From positions 1 to 25,577 of IMG/VR virus record IMGVR_UViG_3300042465_009824: DNA of 25,577 nucleotides, one strand, 5' to 3'. Of the stretch, positions 20,476 to 25,577 are shown piece by piece; within the stretch, counting starts at the first letter, position 1, and each line of letters begins with the position of its first letter. The notes beneath the pieces were generated by a model. That model worked only from the letters and a program-made list of their open reading frames with translations. It was not told the origin of the DNA and did no database searches. The position numbers were made by a program, and so were the translations under genes. The stretch is from a virus.

Positions 20476-21447
20476 GTGATCGGAGTCCTCAATCCCGCCA
20501 CCCCGACGGTCGACATCGTCGTCCCTCCGCCGCGGCGTATCGACCTCATCGCCGGAGCTGGCACGCCGGAGGACCAAGGATGGTCCGTCTCTCGGCCGGC
20601 TGGCACTGCCGTCGACCCCGCTTACCTCGACTATGACGGCGCCGTATCCATCCGGATGGCCGATGCCAGCAACCTTGCGCAGCCTTCCATCGCTCGTCTC
20701 GTCGATACGGAGATGCTCGACGACCTCTGGAACTTCGGGGGCCGTCTCTATTACAGGTTCTCGGGCAATTCCAACGAGCTCGCCGAATGCTGCGTCGTGG
20801 GCTTCGGCATCCCGGTCTCGGAAGGTCGCGGTTGGTCCAGCCCCGCCGTCGCCGGCGGGCACATGGGTTTCTACGTCGTGATCCGCAAGTACAGCGGAGG
20901 ATTCAGTTTCCAGGCTGTGGGTCAGACCAATATCTACACTCTCAACGTCTCCTCGACCCAGTCCGTCGACCTGGAGATTCGTCTCAACCCTAAGCTCTCA
21001 CGCATCGACTGGTGGGTCAGCGGAACTTCCCAGACTTCCAGTTCCACCTGGCAGGCCATCGATGAGTTCTTCACCGGCGTCGTCGGAGTCTACACGAAGC
21101 CGATCGGTTCCGTCACGGCGCCCGTAAATATCCGTCGTCTCATGCTGGCGGCCTACCGCGAGGATGGGACCGTGACCGTGCCGGCAGGGCAGGTCGCCAC
21201 CCGGGTCGTGTTTCCTGATGAGCCGCGGGCATGGACCATCAAGGTTCCTGACGGTGGCTTCCTTCAGAACGCCACCATCGACGTCAACTCGCGTGGCTGC
21301 AACTCCGTCACCTTCGCCCCCGCCGGGACCAAGGCTCTTTTCAACGGCCGCTCCACGGCGGTACATGCCCGGCCCTCGAACGTTTCCCTGCGAGTCACCG
21401 CCACCCAGTCCGGCGGCGACGGCGGAAACTGGTGGGTGACCGGCTGA
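20476..21447 (+). CDS. Probable virion appendage/fibre protein (lectin-like)
   Basis: A 323-aa protein from GTG 20476. Residues about 60-230 resemble a beta-sandwich lectin-like module: LWNFGGRLYYRFSGNSNELAECCVVGFGIPVS, HMGFYVVIRKYSGGFSFQAVGQTNIYTLNVSS, and SVDLEIRLNPKLSRIDWWVSGTSQTSSSTWQAIDEFF. The C-terminal 85 residues form a separate small beta domain ending GGDGGNWWVTG. The aromatic- and Ser/Thr-rich strands fit carbohydrate or surface binding. It is placed between head and collar-domain genes, so a receptor-binding or side fibre is likely. The exact family is not recognised. Stop precedes the next ATG by 6 bp. Confidence 0.6.
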   Translation: MIGVLNPATPTVDIVVPPPRRIDLIAGAGTPEDQGWSVSRPAGTAVDPAYLDYDGAVSIRMADASNLAQPSIARLVDTEMLDDLWNFGGRLYYRFSGNSNELAECCVVGFGIPVSEGRGWSSPAVAGGHMGFYVVIRKYSGGFSFQAVGQTNIYTLNVSSTQSVDLEIRLNPKLSRIDWWVSGTSQTSSSTWQAIDEFFTGVVGVYTKPIGSVTAPVNIRRLMLAAYREDGTVTVPAGQVATRVVFPDEPRAWTIKVPDGGFLQNATIDVNSRGCNSVTFAPAGTKALFNGRSTAVHARPSNVSLRVTATQSGGDGGNWWVTG

Positions 21448-21453
21448 CGACTC

Positions 21454-21735
21454 ATGCCCACCTACGAATACGAATCCAGCGAACCTCGGCTGCGCGTGAT
21501 CTGCATGCGTCCGGTCGAGGACCGCGACAAGCCGATCCTTCTCACGCGGGTCCAGGTGCCCACCGGCATCTCGCTCGCCAATACCGACACGGGCCGCTCC
21601 AAGGCCCCCTCGCTCGAGAAGGACATCCGCGCCGGCTACGCCAAGCTCGAGGACAAGGAAGGGTCCCGGTATCGGGACTCCGGCGACCTCTTCTCCAAGG
21701 ACGAAGTCCGCAAGGCCTGGGAAGCCGAGGGCTGA
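21454..21735 (+). CDS. Small hypothetical protein in the fibre cluster
   Basis: A 93-aa protein. The start MPTYEYESSEPRLRV looks like the first strand of FmdB-type zinc-ribbon proteins (MPtYeY.C..Cg), but the expected cysteines are missing, so it is not that family. The middle (KPILLTRVQVPTGISLANTD) is beta-like and the end is a charged helix (GDLFSKDEVRKAWEAEG). Possibly a chaperone or adaptor for the neighbouring fibres. Unassigned. Confidence 0.55.
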   Translation: MPTYEYESSEPRLRVICMRPVEDRDKPILLTRVQVPTGISLANTDTGRSKAPSLEKDIRAGYAKLEDKEGSRYRDSGDLFSKDEVRKAWEAEG

Positions 21736-21738
21736 GCG

Positions 21739-22524
21739 ATGCCCGTAACCGTAACAGTCCAGCGGCCAAACCTCCGGGACGGCGACGTGATCGATGCCGC
21801 GCAGCTGGCTTCCCTCACGGCAATCAACGTCTCCGTGGACGGTGCCGTCGCCCAGGACGAGTTCGCCGCCTATAAGACCCAGGCCGCGGCCAACGTAACC
21901 TCTTCGATCGCCGCCTTGGTCATGGTTCCCGTCGGAGCCATCGTCCCTTATGCCGGCATCGCCGTACCCACGAACTGGTGGTCATGCGAAGGACAAGAGG
22001 TCAGCCGGATAAGTTACCCGCAGATCTTCGCGGTCGTCGGTACGCGCTGGGGGGCAGGGGACGGGTCCACCACCTTCAACCTTCCCGACCTGCGGGGGCG
22101 CACCTTGGTGGGCATGGACACTTCCAGCGCCCGAGTCACCGGAGCCACCAACGTCGGCATCACGGGCGGGGCTCAGACCGTCGCGCTTACGCCGGCGCAG
22201 ATGCCCGCCCATACCCATGCTGTCGACCCTGCCGTTGCCACCACGAGCTCCGCTGGGGATCACCGGCACATGGTCTCCGATAAGGTGGTCTTACAGAAAG
22301 CCCAGACCGGTTACCCTGACGAAGATATCTATGGCAACGGGTATCACCAGACCCCTGCCTATGCCTTCCCGGCCGACGATCCGGACCGTTTTACGACGAC
22401 CGCCCCGGCTCATACCCACACGGTTGACATCCCTTCCACCACCACCACCTCGGTCGGTTCCGGGCAAGCGCATGAGAACATGCCGCCTTACGGGGTCATC
22501 CGCTGGATCATCCGCATCCGCTGA
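21739..22524 (+). CDS. Tail-collar domain fibre protein
   Basis: A 261-aa protein. After an N-terminal helical region (about 1-60), MVPVGAIVPYAGIAVPTNWWSCEGQEVSRISYPQIFAVVGTRWGAGDGSTTFNLPDLRGRTLVGMD is a textbook phage tail-collar domain. The C-terminal tip contains AHTHAVD, GDHRHMV and APAHTHTVD, HxH motifs like those that bind metal ions in short tail fibre tips such as T4 gp12, and closes with HENMPPYGVIRWIIRIR, the typical collar-protein end. Function: receptor binding or fibre-tip assembly as a trimer. The ATG follows the previous stop by one base. Confidence in the family is high; the exact place on the virion is not known. Confidence 0.9.
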   Translation: MPVTVTVQRPNLRDGDVIDAAQLASLTAINVSVDGAVAQDEFAAYKTQAAANVTSSIAALVMVPVGAIVPYAGIAVPTNWWSCEGQEVSRISYPQIFAVVGTRWGAGDGSTTFNLPDLRGRTLVGMDTSSARVTGATNVGITGGAQTVALTPAQMPAHTHAVDPAVATTSSAGDHRHMVSDKVVLQKAQTGYPDEDIYGNGYHQTPAYAFPADDPDRFTTTAPAHTHTVDIPSTTTTSVGSGQAHENMPPYGVIRWIIRIR

Positions 22525-22526
22525 AG

Positions 22527-23117
22527 ATGGACGCCGGCCAGATAGTCGACCACGCCTGCCGTCTCTCCGGGATGGAGGACGCCCCGACCCGCGAAATCGC
22601 CTGGGAGTTCCTTCGTAACCGGTGGTCGCTTGTCTGGAACGCCTATCTCTGGAAGACCGGGATGCGCGCGGCCGCCTTTGGTCCGGATTCTCCCCGCGAC
22701 AGGCTCACCATGCCGGCCGAGCCCGAGATGGTCTGCGAGGTTCGTGTCGGCGAGACGCCATACTTTCCGGAATCCGACGCAGATCCCTCGGGGTTATGGT
22801 TTCGGCAGGAGGGGCTCGACATATTGCTATTCCCTCCGATCCCCACGGGGGTGGCCGCGTTTGTGCGATGGAAGCCCCCGGCCGCCGAACTCGAAGAGAC
22901 TACGCTTGTGCCACTGCCGGGAGGGGCCGAGTGCCTCCTGGCCTTCGTCACCGCCGATTTATACGAGTACATGCGGCAGCTGGCTAAGTCGCAGGCCAAG
23001 CTCCAGGAGGCTGCCGCGCTGCTCGAACGCATGAAGTCCGTCGAGACCGGCCAGCGTAGCCGTTCGGCGATGCTCATCCCTCACGAATCCGTCCGCTGGG
23101 AGGAACCACATGCCTGA
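22527..23117 (+). CDS. Head-tail adaptor / tail tubular protein A-like
   Basis: A 196-aa protein. The helical N-terminus (DAGQIVDHACRLSGMEDAPTREIAWEFLRNRWSLVWNAYLW), a beta middle (MVCEVRVGETPYFPESDADPSGLWFRQEGLDILLFPPI) and a helical C-terminus (AFVTADLYEYMRQLAKSQAKLQEAAALLERM) match the general layout of podovirus adaptor proteins (T7 gp11/TTPA, P22 gp4). The length equals that of T7 gp11. It precedes a large beta-rich hub protein, as gp11 precedes gp12. It overlaps the next gene by 8 bp. Homology is inferred from layout and context, not motif identity. Confidence 0.6.
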   Translation: MDAGQIVDHACRLSGMEDAPTREIAWEFLRNRWSLVWNAYLWKTGMRAAAFGPDSPRDRLTMPAEPEMVCEVRVGETPYFPESDADPSGLWFRQEGLDILLFPPIPTGVAAFVRWKPPAAELEETTLVPLPGGAECLLAFVTADLYEYMRQLAKSQAKLQEAAALLERMKSVETGQRSRSAMLIPHESVRWEEPHA

Positions 23118-24660
23118 TTTCTTCGTCGAGTCTTTGGACGACCCCTTGCTCGACGCGGGCGCCAGGGCTTTCACGGCCGTGAATTCGGCCGTCAATCCCG
23201 CCGTCATCGACTCAACCACGTTGCGCTCAGCCGGCAACATGGTGCTTGAGGGGGACGGCGCGTGTCGAAGGCGCCCCGGTTTCGTGCAGGTCATTCCTCC
23301 GGGTCTTCCGGTCGCCACCACGGCCCACTGGTACGATACGCCCGAATTGGAGGCGCTCATCCTTTGTCGTGATGGCGCTCTTTATTCCTACCCGAGTGAC
23401 AGGGCAGGCTATGCCGAGAGTGCGGTTGGCCTGGCGGACGCGGCCTGCGGCCGTGCGCCGATGGCCCAGCTCGTCAACACCCTGTTCGCGGCACGCGTCG
23501 CCGGTGGCGTGGCTTGGGCCCGGTTTGGCGGCGGATCTTGGACCACGGGTAAGGTGATTTCTGACGCCGACGACGGCGTGCTGCCTCGTTTTTCATTCCT
23601 TTCCGCCCACGCCTTCCGGCTCTTCGCCGCAGAACAAGGTACGGATACCTTGTGGGTCTCCGATATTCTTTCCGCCGACGTCTCCGCAGCCTGGAGCTCG
23701 CTGCGTACCGTGCGCATCGGCACGGGTGAGGGCGATCCGATCACCGCCATTCTTCCGTTCCAGGAGCAGGGTTTGCTCGTCCTTAAGGAGCACTCCGCCT
23801 GGATCCTCGATGTCTCCGGCCCTGATCCCGCGCTCTGGGCCGTTCGTAAGCTGACAGGCCTCGCCGGTTGTATCGCCGGCCGCACCGCCGTCCAGCTGGG
23901 CCAGGACGTGCTATTCCTCTCGCGGCTTGGCATGATGAGCCTGTCGGCTCTTTCGCGCAGTGACTCGGTAAGCACCGCCTCGAGCGTGTCCGCGCCGGTC
24001 CGCGCTGACATCGACCGCATCAACTGGTCCCAGGCATCCACTTCATTCGCGGCCGTATGGAGGCAGCATTATCTGTTGGCTGCCCAGCGTGACGACGAGA
24101 CCTCGCCGACGACTTTCCTAGCCTATAACACGGAGACCAAGACCTGGTCAGGCCTCTGGTCGGTGCCAGGTTCCTCCGCCTCCTGCTACTGTGTGACAAG
24201 GCTTGGCGGCAGGCAGGAATCCATGGTCATGACCTCCGACGGCGGGGTCTGGCGCCTTGACCCTCGATCTGCCACCGACGACCAGGGCGATGGCTGGGTC
24301 CGTTGCGAGGCCGAGACCAAATCCTTCGACTGGGACGCGGGCCATGTCGGCAAACGCCTCATGCGAATGGAACTAACCCTCGAGTGTCGTTCCGATGCGG
24401 AAGTATCAGTGCGGCTTCGTCCTGACCAGTCGGACCCGGTGCCCGTCGAAGACATGCTCCTGTTCAGGTCCCGTTGCCGGCTCCCGCTCACTCTGCCGCT
24501 ACGTCTCGACCGCACCGAAAGCATCAGACGCTCCTGGAATCTTCGCCCTTTGCTCGGCGGGCCTGTTCGTGAGGCCTCGGTCATCGTCTCGGCTCGTAGC
24601 CGCGGAAGCTTCGCCTTGGGAGGGGTCACGCTCAGCGCGTGCGCCGAGGGAGTCCGATGA
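23110..24660 (+). CDS. Beta-propeller-like tail hub protein (TTPB/gp10-like)
   Basis: A 516-aa beta-rich protein starting MPDFFVESLDDPLLDAGARA. The early NMVLEGDGACRRRPGFVQV ('Ng.....g..rkRpGf..v') is typical of podovirus tail tubular B/P22 gp10-type hub proteins. It continues with repeated short strands with W/F turns (YDTPELEALILCRDGALYSY, NTLFAARVAGGVAWARF, DTLWVSDILS, RDDETSPTTFLAYNTETKTWSGLW), suggesting propeller blades. Immediately downstream of the adaptor-like gene and overlapping the following gene by 4 bp (ATGA). It likely forms the nozzle or hub of the short tail. No lysozyme or protease motif visible. Confidence 0.65.
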   Translation: MPDFFVESLDDPLLDAGARAFTAVNSAVNPAVIDSTTLRSAGNMVLEGDGACRRRPGFVQVIPPGLPVATTAHWYDTPELEALILCRDGALYSYPSDRAGYAESAVGLADAACGRAPMAQLVNTLFAARVAGGVAWARFGGGSWTTGKVISDADDGVLPRFSFLSAHAFRLFAAEQGTDTLWVSDILSADVSAAWSSLRTVRIGTGEGDPITAILPFQEQGLLVLKEHSAWILDVSGPDPALWAVRKLTGLAGCIAGRTAVQLGQDVLFLSRLGMMSLSALSRSDSVSTASSVSAPVRADIDRINWSQASTSFAAVWRQHYLLAAQRDDETSPTTFLAYNTETKTWSGLWSVPGSSASCYCVTRLGGRQESMVMTSDGGVWRLDPRSATDDQGDGWVRCEAETKSFDWDAGHVGKRLMRMELTLECRSDAEVSVRLRPDQSDPVPVEDMLLFRSRCRLPLTLPLRLDRTESIRRSWNLRPLLGGPVREASVIVSARSRGSFALGGVTLSACAEGVR

Positions 24661-25079
24661 TCGCCATAGCCTCACCTAAGCTCGCCGAATACCGGGCCGT
24701 GCTCCTCGAGCACCTTCCGCACCTTCGCAACCTTTCCACCGAGGAGTTGGACATGCAAATCCGCTGGCACATCAGCCTCGGGTGTTTCTCCTCCGTCCGC
24801 CACGAGGGCAAGATCATCGCCGTCGGGCTCTATCGCCGCGTGCGCTCCGTCGAGGAAGCGGAGAAAGACCGCTGGGCCCATCGCCGCGACGGCAAGGTGG
24901 TCTGGATCGACCAGCTGGCCGCCCCTGGCTGCGTCCTCGGGCACATGCTCTGGCACTTCCTTTCGAGGGAAGCCCTCGAGGACCCCTTCACCCATTTCGC
25001 CGGCCACCGGATGACCCGCAACCAGCGGATCACCTGCCTGCCGGCCTCAACCGTCGAAAGAATCCTCCTACCTCGCTGA
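24657..25079 (+). CDS. gp13-position virion-associated protein
   Basis: A 140-aa protein from ATG 24657 overlapping the hub stop. The mixed alpha/beta sequence (LAEYRAVLLEHLPHLRNLSTEELDMQIRWHI, GKIIAVGLYRRVRSVEEAE, GKVVWIDQLAAPG, MLWHFLSREALEDPFTHFAGHRMTRNQRI) has a GNAT-like strand-helix order. T7-like phages carry a GNAT-like gp13 of nearly the same length at this place. The acetyl-CoA P-loop (Q/R-x-x-G-x-G/A) is not seen, so it is probably non-enzymatic. Virion or ejection-protein assembly is the likely role, inferred from context. Confidence 0.55.
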   Translation: MIAIASPKLAEYRAVLLEHLPHLRNLSTEELDMQIRWHISLGCFSSVRHEGKIIAVGLYRRVRSVEEAEKDRWAHRRDGKVVWIDQLAAPGCVLGHMLWHFLSREALEDPFTHFAGHRMTRNQRITCLPASTVERILLPR

Positions 25080-25083
25080 ACCC

Positions 25084-25577
25084 ATGGGAAGCAGTTCCGA
25101 TCCACCTCCTCCGCCTGACATCAAGGAAGAGAGCCAGAAATCCGTCGAAGCCGACCTCGGCACGCTGGCCTTGCGCCGCGCCGCCGAACTCGGGGCCTCC
25201 AAGGGCCTGGGCTATTACGCCGGCGGGAAATACTATAAAGACAGGTCAGGGCTGGACGCCGACCTCGTGGCTACGAGGGCTGCGCTTGCTAAATCGGGAG
25301 GCAGGGACGCCACTCTGGCCGCCAAGGTCAGGGAGCTCGAGAACCCCCAGGACTTCAGTGGCCTCGCCGACTCCGAGTTCGCGAAGAATGCGCTGGGCAT
25401 CCTACTGGACAGCAACGATTCCATCTCCCGTCGGCAGCTCGCCCTGCGCAGGGAGCTGGGCGTCGAGAACGTCAAGCAGTCGGTCGAAGAGCTGAAGGCG
25501 GCGGACCCCGAGTCTTGGGCCCTGCGCCAGCGTCTCCTCGGCGAGGTCGCCGATGATCGGACGAGCCCGGAGCTCCA
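25084..25577 (+). CDS. Internal virion/ejection protein, 5' part (runs off the edge)
   Basis: An open frame from ATG 25084 to the window end, 164 codons. MGSSSDPPPPPDIKEESQKS is a short Ser/Pro tail typical of podovirus internal virion proteins of the gp14 position. Helical, Ala/Leu/Glu-rich sequence follows (LGTLALRRAAELGASKGLGYYAGGKYYKDRSGLDADLVATRAAL, then RRQLALRRELGVENVKQSVEELKAA). Such proteins are stored in the head and ejected with DNA. The C-terminus is missing, so length and exact class are open. No Shine-Dalgarno is visible before the ATG. Confidence 0.6.
   Translation, partial: MGSSSDPPPPPDIKEESQKSVEADLGTLALRRAAELGASKGLGYYAGGKYYKDRSGLDADLVATRAALAKSGGRDATLAAKVRELENPQDFSGLADSEFAKNALGILLDSNDSISRRQLALRRELGVENVKQSVEELKAADPESWALRQRLLGEVADDRTSPEL

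Noticed and set aside
21454-21735. FmdB-type zinc-ribbon protein from the MPTYEY start
   Set aside because: The required CxxC pairs are absent.
1-25577. CRISPR arrays, insertion sequences or long repeats
   Set aside because: No regularly spaced repeats of 20-40 bp, no transposase frame and no IS-type terminal repeats were seen on either strand.

Overview
The window covers the left part of an integrated, tailed, podovirus-like temperate phage in a visibly GC-rich bacterial chromosome. The only clear host gene is at the left edge: the first 57 codons of an aconitate hydratase on the minus strand. Next come a displaced tRNA-3'-end-like sequence (about 425-478), a 19-bp palindrome (406-424) and a tyrosine integrase, which together look like a phage attachment site (attL). 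The right end of the prophage and the intact tRNA lie outside the window. The host phylum is not proven. The aconitase N-terminus, the NxLRHS form of the integrase box and the mostly weak Shine-Dalgarno signals would fit Verrucomicrobiota (Opitutales-like), but that is inference.

Layout. 1-172: host acnA. 266-1952: integrase plus a divergent control region with two ribbon-helix-helix-like regulators. 1926-3416: a packed early operon of small proteins, some DNA-binding. 3417-4995: the replication module, with an inverted-repeat leader, a winged-helix initiator whose linker DNA looks like an internal origin, and a DnaC-like AAA+ helicase loader. 4979-12367: a cargo island of about 7.4 kb, partly AT-richer. 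It carries mostly unrecognised genes, including a Sel1-repeat lipoprotein, two helical-repeat (TPR-like) proteins, a CxCG-type metal-site protein, small membrane proteins, and a minus-strand operon of two membrane proteins and one acidic soluble protein.

12369-25577: the late operon on the plus strand, with genes touching or overlapping by 4 bp at many junctions. Order: small and large terminase, a holin-like membrane protein, an overlapping coiled-coil/lipoprotein pair resembling Rz/Rz1 spanins, portal, small head protein, scaffold, major capsid (N4-gp56/P22-coat-like), a strong terminator, head/decoration proteins, two receptor- or appendage-type proteins (one with a tail-collar domain and HxH motifs), an adaptor/tail-tubular-A-like protein, a beta-propeller-like tail hub protein, a gp13-position protein and the start of an internal virion/ejection protein. 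The order portal-scaffold-capsid-TTPA-TTPB-gp13-gp14 is T7-like, interrupted after the capsid by the extra fibre block.

How it works together: the integrase and RHH regulators would set lysogeny, the initiator and loader would recruit the host DnaB helicase, and the late operon would build a short-tailed particle. The cargo island, and especially the minus-strand membrane operon with its own palindromic control site, is the best place to look for an undescribed lysogenic-conversion or superinfection-exclusion function.
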